Below, in pieces: positions 1-6,262 of a DNA stretch of 15,317 nucleotides. The position numbers and the translations under genes were made by a program. The stretch's first letter is position 1, and each line of letters starts with the position of its first letter. The stretch spans positions 1-15,317 of the forward strand of contig DIZF01000061.1 in assembly GCA_002427815.1 (NCBI GenBank), read 5' to 3'. Under the pieces are notes generated by a model. It searched no databases. It was not told the origin of the DNA and saw nothing but the letters and a program-made list of their open reading frames with translations. Source of the stretch: Ramlibacter tataouinensis (lineage in GTDB: Bacteria; Pseudomonadota; Gammaproteobacteria; Burkholderiales; Burkholderiaceae_C).

Positions 1-233
1 ATCGCTCGAATCAGACCCTTCACAGATGCAAACCGCTACCGGGTTCAAATGGATAACATCTATATCTTTGAACGCAAAATAGTATAACAACCACAGCCTG
101 ATCAAGTGCAACCACCAGCCCTACCTCATTCGCAGAGGCGACGGGCGGTGGGTGTATCTCGCGTCCACGCGCCACAACCCGGCGCGAATTCTGCTGGAAC
201 TCCTGTGGAGCAAGATCTCGCAACTATTGCGAT
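1..233 (+). pseudogene. Possible broken gene remnant at the left edge
   Basis: Two plus-strand reading frames look protein-like but do not join. Frame 1 is open from the window edge to TAA at 85-87 and ends in ...NIYIFERKIV. Frame 2 opens just after a TAG at 80-82 and reads YNNHSLIKCNHQPYLIRRGD..., continuing through a segment LLELLWSKIS. It loses protein-like character near 215-230, where frame 3 (the gene ending at 707) takes over. The first 90 bases are visibly more AT-rich than what follows. This may be one gene with two small indels, or the ends of unrelated genes joined by rearrangement. No family was recognised and no start codon with a ribosome-binding site is visible. Confidence 0.25.
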
Positions 234-707
234 GTGCGGATGCCCTGGGGCGACGACATGGAGATGGAAACGCTTCAGGAATTGCTCATCGCCCAGGCGG
301 CAACGCACGGCGACTCATTTGGTTGGAAATACACTTCACTTGAGTACTCCGAGAAGAAGCTGCAGTGCCCTGCATCTCTCGGATGGGAGCCCGCCATGTT
401 GAGCCCGGCCGCCATGACGGTTGCCAACTTCCTTGGTATGCGCGGCGGTTCGCTTGAGCTGGACGAGGGCTTGGCTGCCTACGTGTTGAACACGCACAAC
501 CTGGCACTGGCAGATGTCGTGCTCGAACTGGTGGACAGCAGCGCCTTCGGCCGCTCTGAGAACGAACTTCATGTCATCGCAGAGGCCACCACCTTAGGTC
601 ACTTTGACGACGGAAGCGGAGTGGTGGCGCTGGACCGGGAGAAGCTGGACAGATGGTGCCAGGCCAGAGAGCTGAACCCGACCTACATGACGATCATTGC
701 AACCTGA
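234..707 (+). CDS. Hypothetical protein, function unknown
   Basis: An open frame of up to 157 codons with a GC-rich codon pattern. I do not recognise the family. The product is acidic, with no signal peptide, membrane segment or obvious catalytic motif. A central part (residues about 60-120) alternates hydrophobic and acidic residues and looks like a compact alpha/beta or helical domain. The start is unresolved: GTG at 234, ATG at 240, ATG at 258 and ATG at 264 are in frame and none has a convincing Shine-Dalgarno sequence. Upstream sequence in other frames also looks coding, so the gene may be the surviving 3' part of a longer, frameshifted gene. It converges on the hipA-like gene with 69 bases between the stops. 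No terminator hairpin with a T-run is evident there. Confidence 0.5.
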   Translation: MRMPWGDDMEMETLQELLIAQAATHGDSFGWKYTSLEYSEKKLQCPASLGWEPAMLSPAAMTVANFLGMRGGSLELDEGLAAYVLNTHNLALADVVLELVDSSAFGRSENELHVIAEATTLGHFDDGSGVVALDREKLDRWCQARELNPTYMTIIAT

Positions 708-776
708 ACCCGCGCCTCGCCGATGCAGCGACAAGCAGGGACTTCAGGTAGCCACAGGACGGGCAGGTCGGAGCGG

Positions 777-2051
777 TCAGTTCGCGGCAGCCAACCTGAA
801 CGCCGACGCCAGGCGCTCTTGCTCGCGGGGAGGGATGCGCAGGCTGTCGGCGATCTTCGGCCATTGCGCCACCACCCCCTGGCCATGCGCGATGATCCCG
901 TCCGCGGTCTTCGTGTCGAGGCGAAAGTAGTGCGCGACGGAACGGGCGAGGTCGAGATCCAGCGCGTTGTCGGCATCGCTGACGTTGAGCTTCAAGCCCT
1001 GCGCATCCGGCACCGGGTTCATGTCGTAGGCCTCGGACAACCGCCAGCCCTTGCCCGGCACGAGGATGAAGCCGTGGTTGCGCAGGTGATCGTCGGTGTT
1101 GGACACCAGCATGTTGAAAACGATGCGCGACCAGAGCTCCCGTAAATCGGCGTCGGTCTGCGCGCCGTGTTCTATCAGCACCTCGGCGATCTCAAGATAG
1201 CTCACCCCGGTCGAGGCATCTTCGCCGTCCTGGTGGCCCGTGAGGGTCATGGCCGATGCGAAATGAAGTCGCCGACCTGTTGGGGTCCGGTCGAAGCGCC
1301 GCACGAGAAACGTGTGGCGCGCGCTGGCGTACGGGCGCGCCATGCTGGCAGGCAGGCTGAGGCCGCAACCGCGGGCGAGCGTCTGCACCACGAGCTCCCA
1401 AGCGCCCACATCGTGCTCGTCGCGCACGCTGGGGAACTTGGCGATCCACAGGTGGCCCTCCTCATCCACCGCACTGGCCTTGGGACGGGCGCCGCCAAGC
1501 GAACCACCGGGGGCGATCAGCATGCGCAGCCAATCATCGCCCTCCGCCGCGATGTTCTGCTCGTCGCGTTCCAGCGCCTGGCTGGCCGCTTCCAACGCGC
1601 GAAGTTCCACAAAGGGCGGCGCCGCGACGCCGTGCCGGTTGTCCAGAAAATCGCCGGCGTCGTCGAGGCGAAGTCGAAGCGCGCCGGCGCGGTATTCGTC
1701 ATGCACGCCGAGAAGGTAATCCGATTCATGCAGCCGGACCTTTCCTGCGACCTGTCCTGCCCGCTGCTCGCGGTCCAGCCGACGTTTCATAAGCAGCCGG
1801 CCCCAGCGGTCCGGGCTGGCGTCGGCGAAAACTCCAAAGGTGCTGTGGCCCTGAGGAGGATGCTGCGGGCCTTCGAACACGCCGATGCGCGGATCGAGAT
1901 GGATGTTGGCGATGAAGGGGTGCGCGAGCGCCGCGGGTTCGAACTCGAACTCGAACACCTCCCGGCCCGCACCGGCTCGGGCATGCAGCCAGCCCAGGCG
2001 GAGCGGCGCATCAAGCCCGTCCCAGTCGGCATAAACGGCGATCGTCGCCAC
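777..2051 (-). CDS. hipA: HipA-family serine/threonine kinase toxin (type II toxin-antitoxin)
   Basis: Product of 424 aa, close to the usual HipA length of about 440. HipA kinases phosphorylate cytoplasmic targets (glutamyl-tRNA synthetase in E. coli) and cause growth arrest and persistence. Seen here: the N-terminal HipA subdomain with FGVFADASPDRWG (72-84); the glycine-rich ATP loop GGSLGGARPKAS (182-193), whose Ser184 corresponds to the autophosphorylated loop; the ATP-binding Lys205 in WIAKFPS; the catalytic motif SNTDDHLRNHGF (317-328) with Asp320 as probable base; and the Mg-binding YDMNP with Asp343. All key kinase residues are present, so it should be active. The start is GTG at 2051. 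AGGAAGA (2061-2067 on the complement) lies 9 bases upstream, inside the end of the antitoxin gene, and only 4 bases separate the two genes. Translation is probably coupled to hipB, the usual order. The exact substrate is unknown. Confidence 0.93.
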   Translation of the reverse strand: MATIAVYADWDGLDAPLRLGWLHARAGAGREVFEFEFEPAALAHPFIANIHLDPRIGVFEGPQHPPQGHSTFGVFADASPDRWGRLLMKRRLDREQRAGQVAGKVRLHESDYLLGVHDEYRAGALRLRLDDAGDFLDNRHGVAAPPFVELRALEAASQALERDEQNIAAEGDDWLRMLIAPGGSLGGARPKASAVDEEGHLWIAKFPSVRDEHDVGAWELVVQTLARGCGLSLPASMARPYASARHTFLVRRFDRTPTGRRLHFASAMTLTGHQDGEDASTGVSYLEIAEVLIEHGAQTDADLRELWSRIVFNMLVSNTDDHLRNHGFILVPGKGWRLSEAYDMNPVPDAQGLKLNVSDADNALDLDLARSVAHYFRLDTKTADGIIAHGQGVVAQWPKIADSLRIPPREQERLASAFRLAAAN

Positions 2052-2055
2052 CGGG

Positions 2056-2769
2056 TCAGCTCTTCCTATTGGGCAGCGCCGGCGAGTCGATCAACTTCGC
2101 CAGGTCTTCCGCGCTGGAAAACCCGCCCTTCTGCATCCACTGGCTCGAGCGCTCCGGCGGCACCCGCCTCGCCGCCTCGCTGACCGGCGCCCGCACCGGT
2201 GCAACCGTTTCGCGCAGCTGCTGCGAGGGCAAAGCGGCACGAGCTTCGAGCAGTTGCTGCGAGGGCAAGGCGGCGCGAGCGTCACGCAACCGGGCGCTTG
2301 GCATCGCAGCGGCGGCCTTGCGCACTTGTTCTCTCGGTGAGGCGTCAACCGCCTTTTGAAGCTGCCTTACGGGGGAGCGGTCGGCCAGGCGCTGCAAATC
2401 AGCTGCAGCGCCCACTGACGCGGTTCGCTTGCCTGCTGCGGGCTGGACGGCCCCCCGCTGCGGGGTTGATTTGGAGCCATGGGCCGGCAAGCGGACGTCC
2501 TGCAGTTCCCGGCCGACGGGGTCCGCCGTCGCGAGTAGGTTGAGGTCTTTCTCCAGGCCGAGCACCTGCATCACCGACAGGTAGGCGCCCAGCGTGACGC
2601 CCGAGCCGCCCCGCTCCAGACTGCGCAGGGTCATTGGCGACATGCCTGCACGCTCCGCCACCTGCTTGGCGGTGAGCCGCCGCCGCAGCCGGGCTACGCG
2701 CAGGCGAGCGCCGAACTGGCACAGCAGTTCCTCCGTTGCCGGCAGTAACGGGGCGGTTTTCTTGGCCAT
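2056..2769 (-). CDS. hipB: HipB-like XRE-family antitoxin/repressor with repeat-containing C-terminal tail
   Basis: Product of 237 aa. Residues about 15-75 form a classic XRE/HipB helix-turn-helix (RLTAKQVAERAGMSPMTLRS at 31-50, followed by LERGGSGVTLGAYLSVMQVLG). It should bind its own promoter and neutralise the HipA encoded 4 bases downstream. HipB of E. coli has only about 88 residues. This one has an extra 150, made of a low-complexity linker (95-125), six consecutive 12-residue units (131-202) and a final motif near GGFSSAEDLAKLIDSPALPN (215-234). The C-terminal segment could be the part that touches HipA, but this is inferred. ATG at 2769 is the first start after the dyad-rich upstream region. 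No strong Shine-Dalgarno is visible in front of it. Confidence 0.88.
   Translation of the reverse strand: MAKKTAPLLPATEELLCQFGARLRVARLRRRLTAKQVAERAGMSPMTLRSLERGGSGVTLGAYLSVMQVLGLEKDLNLLATADPVGRELQDVRLPAHGSKSTPQRGAVQPAAGKRTASVGAAADLQRLADRSPVRQLQKAVDASPREQVRKAAAAMPSARLRDARAALPSQQLLEARAALPSQQLRETVAPVRAPVSEAARRVPPERSSQWMQKGGFSSAEDLAKLIDSPALPNRKS
2164..2379 (-). repeat. Six tandem 36-bp units encoding 12-residue repeats in the HipB-like antitoxin
   Basis: The antitoxin residues 131-202 divide without gaps into RSPVRQLQKAVD, ASPREQVRKAAA, AMPSARLRDARA, ALPSQQLLEARA, ALPSQQLRETVA and PVRAPVSEAARR. The consensus is (A)-x-P-S-x-Q-L-x-x-A-x-A. Units 4 and 5 (DNA 2200-2271) are nearly identical at the DNA level, which points to recent duplication. 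The composition predicts short helices broken by a proline every 12 residues. Confidence 0.8.
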
Positions 2770-2773
2770 AGTG

Positions 2774-2793
2774 GAAATATTCTAGCGAATTTC
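2774..2793. promoter_or_regulatory. Imperfect inverted repeat upstream of hipB, possible autoregulatory operator
   Basis: GAAAT (2774-2778) and ATTTC (2789-2793) flank a centre containing TTCTAGCGA, just upstream of the hipB ATG. HipB proteins bind palindromes overlapping their own promoter. The E. coli consensus TATCC-N8-GGATA is not present, so the assignment rests on position and symmetry only. Confidence 0.3.
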
Positions 2794-2862
2794 TAAGAGA
2801 AGCGCTGAAATAACATCACATAGCTGCCCGCCGGCGGTGCCGAGTCGGAATTAGGCTGAGTG

Positions 2863-2899
2863 ATATTCTGGCGATATTGGCTAGATTTAGCCAGAATAT
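2863..2899. promoter_or_regulatory. Nested inverted repeats in the hipB / five-gene cluster intergenic region
   Basis: ATATTCTGGC (2863-2872) is an exact inverted copy of GCCAGAATAT (2890-2899). Inside it, GGCTA (2879-2883) pairs with TAGCC (2888-2892), and GATATT-type half sites occur twice in direct order (2862 and 2873). It is AT-rich against a GC-rich background. It is likely a binding site for a dimeric repressor, with the HipB-like protein the nearest candidate. A hairpin in RNA is also possible, but there is no T-run for a terminator. Confidence 0.45.
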
Positions 2900-2937
2900 T
2901 GATACCATGATCGACAACTCGAATATTCCGCAGCACG

Positions 2938-2965
2938 CTGATATTTACTGCACAGCAAATATCAG
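2938..2965. promoter_or_regulatory. 9-bp inverted repeat, operator-like
   Basis: CTGATATTT (2938-2946) and AAATATCAG (2957-2965) are perfect inverted copies separated by 10 bases. The half-site core GATATT is shared with the dyad at 2863-2899, so the same regulator may bind both. Confidence 0.45.
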
Positions 2966-3017
2966 AAGGGCACCCGCAAGCCAGTCGGTCGGTTTCCACT
3001 CAGCGCGAAGGCTGGTC

Positions 3018-3036
3018 GTATTACTCTATGTAATAC
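3018..3036. promoter_or_regulatory. Palindrome GTATTAC-N5-GTAATAC, antitoxin-type operator candidate
   Basis: A perfect 7-bp inverted repeat with a 5-base spacer. It sits 25 bases upstream of the ATG of the small ORF at 3061. AT-rich palindromes at this distance are typical of toxin-antitoxin promoters repressed by small dimeric antitoxins. Which protein binds is unknown. Confidence 0.45.
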
Positions 3037-3059
3037 AATGTGCGCCAACATCCGTTGAC

Positions 3060-3078
3060 CATGGCTACGGCAGCCATG
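3060..3078. repeat. 7-bp inverted repeat CATGGCT-N5-AGCCATG over the start of the small ORF
   Basis: Perfect arms (3060-3066 and 3072-3078) with a 5-base loop, the same geometry as the palindrome 42 bases upstream. It overlaps the ATG at 3061 and an ATG at 3076. It may be a second operator or an RNA hairpin hiding the start codon. A weaker TGATC-N4-GATCA dyad follows at 3077-3090. Confidence 0.35.
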
Positions 3079-3213
3079 ATCACCCGATCAGACCGTGATT
3101 CAGGTGGCCAAAGTGCCAAAGGGGAAAATCAGCTGCTAGCCTGGTTGCCGATCCAGTCAAACGCACGGACTATCCCGGCACCGGATCAAGACGGCGAGTC
3201 AAACTGGCTCTGA
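3061..3213 (+). CDS. Small ORF, 50 aa, possible decayed AbrB/PrlF-type antitoxin start or leader peptide
   Basis: An ORF from ATG at 3061 to TGA at 3211-3213, ending 13 bases before the SIS-HAD gene. The first residues, MATAAMITR, resemble the opening of AbrB/PrlF-type antitoxins (commonly MATAT-T-SKGQ-TIP). The following sequence does not continue the swapped-hairpin domain and shows no recognisable fold. An operator-like palindrome lies upstream at 3018-3036. I infer either a relic in which only the promoter and first codons of an antitoxin gene survive, or a short leader peptide coupled to the downstream operon. No good Shine-Dalgarno precedes the ATG. It could be non-coding. Confidence 0.3.
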   Translation: MATAAMITRSDRDSGGQSAKGENQLLAWLPIQSNARTIPAPDQDGESNWL

Positions 3214-3215
3214 CA

Positions 3216-3221
3216 AAAGGG
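3216..3221 (+). promoter_or_regulatory. Ribosome-binding site deciding the start of the SIS-HAD gene
   Basis: AAAGGG lies 5 bases before ATG at 3227. The in-frame GTG at 3221 overlaps this motif, leaving no spacer, so ATG 3227 is preferred. Confidence 0.6.
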
Positions 3222-3226
3222 TGACC

Positions 3227-5119
3227 ATGGGGCGGGCGTTTTCCGACGAACTGGACCGTATGCAGGACACGCTGGCGTGGTCGGCCGCGGTGGACTTGCC
3301 GCCGTCCCCGCCGGGGGCGCAGGCATCGGCCCTGCGCGTCGTCATCGGATCGGGCGGCTCGTTCACGGTCGCGACGGCCCTGGCGGCCCACGAGTCCAGC
3401 ACAGGTCGTGGATTTGCACAGGCCATGACCCCATTCCAGTATGTGCAGAGAGCCGACGCATTGCCTCCGCATAGCGTCCTCCTGATCTCGGCGGAGGGGA
3501 AGAACCGCGACATCCTGCACGCCGCCGGCAAGGCGCTCGCGGTTGCGACGAACTGCGATGTCCTCACCTTCAGCCGCACCTCTCCCCTCACGACTGTCGC
3601 TGCAAAGGCACCCGCCGCACGCGTCTTTTGCTTCGATCCGCCCTGGGGACGAGACGGATACCTGGCCACCAATAGCCTACTGGCCAGCGTCGTTCTTGGA
3701 TTCAGGCTGCAAGGGTCCAACGTTGATGCGCGGCTCCTCTCTGCATTTCTGGGCTTGTATCGCACGACGGACAAGTTGAATCCCATCGCCGCCGAGGTGG
3801 CCCGCACGCGCAGGCTTCTCAGCCTGCATGGCACCCATGGCCTGGTGGCGGCGGTGGATCTGGAGTCAAAGCTCGCCGAAGCCGGGTTTGCCTTTACCCA
3901 GGTGTCCGATCTCCGCCAGTTCGCCCACGGCCGGCATATCCAGCTCGCCAACGCAGCCGCCCCAGTGCCTGTCATCGCCTTCGTCAGCCCGCACGAGGAC
4001 AAGCTGTGGCGCGCGACCCGAGCGGAGCTGCCCGACCAAGTCACCGTGATGGAGTGCGCTTTGCCTGCGAACCAAGCCGAGGCGGCAATCGCGGGGCTGC
4101 TGATCGTCATGGCACTGGTGGAGAAGCTCGCCTCGCTTCTGCACCAGGATCCAGGCCAGCCCGCCGTTCCCGATTTCGCTCGCAAGATTCACTTGCTCGA
4201 CCCGCACAAGCTGCTTCCCCTGCCTGTCGGCGCCAGCCCCAACCCGAAACTCGCCGCTCTGGAAGCCTCCATGACCCACGACGCTGCCGTTGAGGCGGGC
4301 GCGAGGTATGTGGGCCGCTTGAGGAATGCCCGGTTTGCGGCACTGGTGCTTGATTTCGACGGAACGATGTGCGAAACGTCGCGCCGCGATGAAGGACTGG
4401 ACGAGCGCCTGGTGCCGACTGTAATCAGCCTGCTGCAGAGTGGATTGACCATCGCATACGCATCGGGTCGCGGCAATTCCCTGTACGACGATTTGCGCGA
4501 GCGCCTCCCGCCGGACACATGGCCGCGATGCATCCTGGGCTGCTATTCGGCTTCGCTTGTGCTTCCTCTTACGCAGCCTTGGCCTCCCACGGCGTCCGAT
4601 CCACAGCTGGACACTATTCAACAGCAACTCGAAAGCCTGGGTATCCGCGCGGAGCACGGCTTCAAGGTCAGCCCACGCGTCGCGCAGCTCACGATCAGGA
4701 ACAACAAGGGGGACGGGGTCGATGCCTTGTTCACACTGTGTTCCACCCTCGTCAACCGACGTGTGGGCTGGAGGGTGTTCAGGTCCGCACACTCGGTCGA
4801 TATCCTGACGCCAGCCGCGGCCAAAAGCGCCGTGATTGGCCGCTTGGTGAACGAACTCGGGGTGAATCCGCTGACCGAGGTGTGCCGTATCGGTGACCGC
4901 GGAGAGCCGCACGGAAACGATTCCGAATTGCTCTCTGAAGGCTCGGCTTTGAGCGTGGACGGCGTCAACGCCGATCCTCAATCGTGCTGGTTCTTCGGTG
5001 AGTCGACATTGGGGCCGGTTGAACGGGCGGCCCACTATCTGGGATCATTGGTCGTGGAGAACGGATGGGCACGCTTCGACGAAGGTGTGCTCAGGCTCTG
5101 GCAAGAACAGCTGGCTTGA
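3227..5119 (+). CDS. Fusion of SIS (sugar isomerase) domain and HAD-superfamily phosphatase
   Basis: Product of 630 aa, first gene of a five-gene cluster. Residues about 20-310 form a double SIS phosphosugar-binding region. The first half has VIGSGGSFTVA (39-49), LLISAEGKNRDI, and a GRDGYLATNS turn. The second half (about 205-300) has DLESKLAEAGF and FAHGRH (232-237), as in isomerases of the GlmS/AgaS type. Residues about 365-620 are a HAD phosphatase: motif I DFDGT (376-380, nucleophile Asp376, acid Asp378), motif II in YASGRG (Ser413) and motif IV GDRG-N5-D (556-565). The cap resembles Cof/sucrose-phosphatase-type HADs. SIS domains bind or isomerise sugar phosphates and the HAD part would remove a phosphate, so a two-step handling of a phosphosugar is likely; the substrate is unknown. 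No signal peptide or membrane segment is visible, so it should be cytoplasmic. The next gene starts 21 bases downstream. Confidence 0.85.
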   Translation: MGRAFSDELDRMQDTLAWSAAVDLPPSPPGAQASALRVVIGSGGSFTVATALAAHESSTGRGFAQAMTPFQYVQRADALPPHSVLLISAEGKNRDILHAAGKALAVATNCDVLTFSRTSPLTTVAAKAPAARVFCFDPPWGRDGYLATNSLLASVVLGFRLQGSNVDARLLSAFLGLYRTTDKLNPIAAEVARTRRLLSLHGTHGLVAAVDLESKLAEAGFAFTQVSDLRQFAHGRHIQLANAAAPVPVIAFVSPHEDKLWRATRAELPDQVTVMECALPANQAEAAIAGLLIVMALVEKLASLLHQDPGQPAVPDFARKIHLLDPHKLLPLPVGASPNPKLAALEASMTHDAAVEAGARYVGRLRNARFAALVLDFDGTMCETSRRDEGLDERLVPTVISLLQSGLTIAYASGRGNSLYDDLRERLPPDTWPRCILGCYSASLVLPLTQPWPPTASDPQLDTIQQQLESLGIRAEHGFKVSPRVAQLTIRNNKGDGVDALFTLCSTLVNRRVGWRVFRSAHSVDILTPAAAKSAVIGRLVNELGVNPLTEVCRIGDRGEPHGNDSELLSEGSALSVDGVNADPQSCWFFGESTLGPVERAAHYLGSLVVENGWARFDEGVLRLWQEQLA

Positions 5120-5140
5120 ACCAGCGTCAGGAGGACATGC

Positions 5141-6262
5141 ATGAAGGCGATGCTGGCGAAACGGCTGGTGGCTGACCTGATGAAGTGGAACATGGAGAAG
5201 GCGACGCAGGAGTTTGCGTGGCTCGAACTCATGGTGGACTACAAGTTCGACCACTACCAGGGCTACGGTGCGGGACACCGGTTCTACGTCCATCTCTTGC
5301 AATGGATCTCCTCCTTCAAGTCGGAAGCCGACCGAGAGTGTGCGTATGCACTCCTCCGAAAGCGCCTGATCTACATCAGCCAGCGCGAGATGCACCACTT
5401 GGTGAACCTGTCCTGGCCCAAGATCGCCAGCCAGATGCGCAAGGCGATTGCCCGTCGCCTGGACATCCCCGTCTACCAGGTGTCGCAACTGCCGGAAGCC
5501 CGCAGGCAACTCAAGGTGATGCAGACCCGCACCTTGTATGTTGGCGTCAGTGATGGCGCCCGCATCGACGTGTTTCGGCGGTATAACGAGGGGGAGATCA
5601 GCAATGAGCAGGTCGTCCCGATGGCGGAGATTTCCATCAACAAGCAGAAGAGCCTCTGCGAGAAGCTGCAGGAGCGCCTGATCAAGCTGGAGTCGACCGA
5701 GCCGGCCGAGTTCGAATGGGTGTGCCTGATCGATGATTTCACGGGCTCCGGGACCTCTTCCATCCGCGTGGATGAAAAAGGAACGAACTGGGATGGAAAG
5801 GTCGACAAGTTCATCAAGGACAACGCACTGCAAGAGGACCATCCTTTCATCGCCAAGGGCGCGCACATCCTGGTCCACCACTACTTGGCGTCGGCCTTGG
5901 CCGCCGCGCAGGTGAGGGAACTGCTTGGGAAGTACCAGGCGCAGCAGCCCGACTTCACCTTCATCCCCAGCTTCTCGCACGAGCTGCCTGCGGGCATCAA
6001 GATCGATGCTGAGATCGACCCTGCGCTGGAGGCCCTGCTCAAAGCCAGGTATGACCCGAGCATCGAGACCACCCACACGAAGCGCGACATCTGGTTGGGC
6101 TACAAGCAGTGCGGCCTGCCGCTGGTGCTGGACCACAACGCGCCAAACAACTCGGTCGCCACACTCTGGGCCCGCAGCAATCCGGAGAAGGAAGAGTACA
6201 TCCCGGCCAACCATATGAGCCCGCTGTTCCCGCGGCGCCAACGTCACTCGGATGCACGCTGA
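5141..6262 (+). CDS. Phosphoribosyltransferase-like protein (PRTase-CE type)
   Basis: Product of 373 aa. The core contains a type I PRTase signature: hydrophobic strand VCLIDDFTGSGTS at 194-206, with the acidic pair Asp198-Asp199 and the TGSGTS loop that holds the ribose-5-phosphate of PRPP. An upstream strand, TLYVGVSDGARIDVFRRYN (about residues 130-150), could be the first core strand. The N-terminal 110 residues are mostly helical and are not part of a standard PRTase. PRTases join PRPP to a base or a similar acceptor. A divergent class of such proteins is known from bacterial conflict-system gene clusters next to AAA/ORC-CDC6-like ATPases, and the next gene here is such an ATPase. The start at 5141 is supported by AGGAGG (5129-5134) with a 6-base spacer. 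The TGA shares one base with the next ATG. The acceptor is unknown and PRPP use is inferred. Confidence 0.75.
   Translation: MKAMLAKRLVADLMKWNMEKATQEFAWLELMVDYKFDHYQGYGAGHRFYVHLLQWISSFKSEADRECAYALLRKRLIYISQREMHHLVNLSWPKIASQMRKAIARRLDIPVYQVSQLPEARRQLKVMQTRTLYVGVSDGARIDVFRRYNEGEISNEQVVPMAEISINKQKSLCEKLQERLIKLESTEPAEFEWVCLIDDFTGSGTSSIRVDEKGTNWDGKVDKFIKDNALQEDHPFIAKGAHILVHHYLASALAAAQVRELLGKYQAQQPDFTFIPSFSHELPAGIKIDAEIDPALEALLKARYDPSIETTHTKRDIWLGYKQCGLPLVLDHNAPNNSVATLWARSNPEKEEYIPANHMSPLFPRRQRHSDAR

Larger units (their letters stand above)
2770..3060. promoter_or_regulatory. Intergenic control region between hipB and the five-gene cluster
   Basis: No convincing gene is present on either strand. 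The stretch is AT-richer than its flanks and contains the inverted repeats listed separately, with the hexamers AATATT or GATATT recurring at about 2777, 2862, 2873, 2896, 2921 and 2940. It must hold the hipBA promoter (leftward) and probably the promoter of the five-gene cluster (rightward). I cannot assign clear -35/-10 pairs. Confidence 0.55.

Noticed and set aside
708..776. Minus-strand reading with CPSCGY just beyond the hipA stop, as a zinc-ribbon fragment
   Set aside because: Only one cysteine knuckle is present, the frame is very short and no start exists; likely chance.
1167..2183. 338-codon plus-strand open frame opposite hipA
   Set aside because: hipA on the other strand has all family motifs; the antisense product has none and the length is expected from GC-rich codon bias.
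2774..3060. CRISPR-like or iteron array from the recurrent AATATT/GATATT hexamers
   Set aside because: Spacing is irregular and the repeats are inverted and short. There are no constant-length spacers, so operator sites are a better explanation.
3199..5035. Two long minus-strand open frames (3199-4185 and 3866-5035) opposite the SIS-HAD gene
   Set aside because: They mirror the codon structure of the SIS-HAD gene, which has both domains clearly visible.
6109..6261. Upstream extension of the ATPase frame to 6109
   Set aside because: It lies entirely within the PRTase gene, is arginine/proline-rich and unlike a protein domain. ATG 6262 in the TGATG overlap is the natural start.
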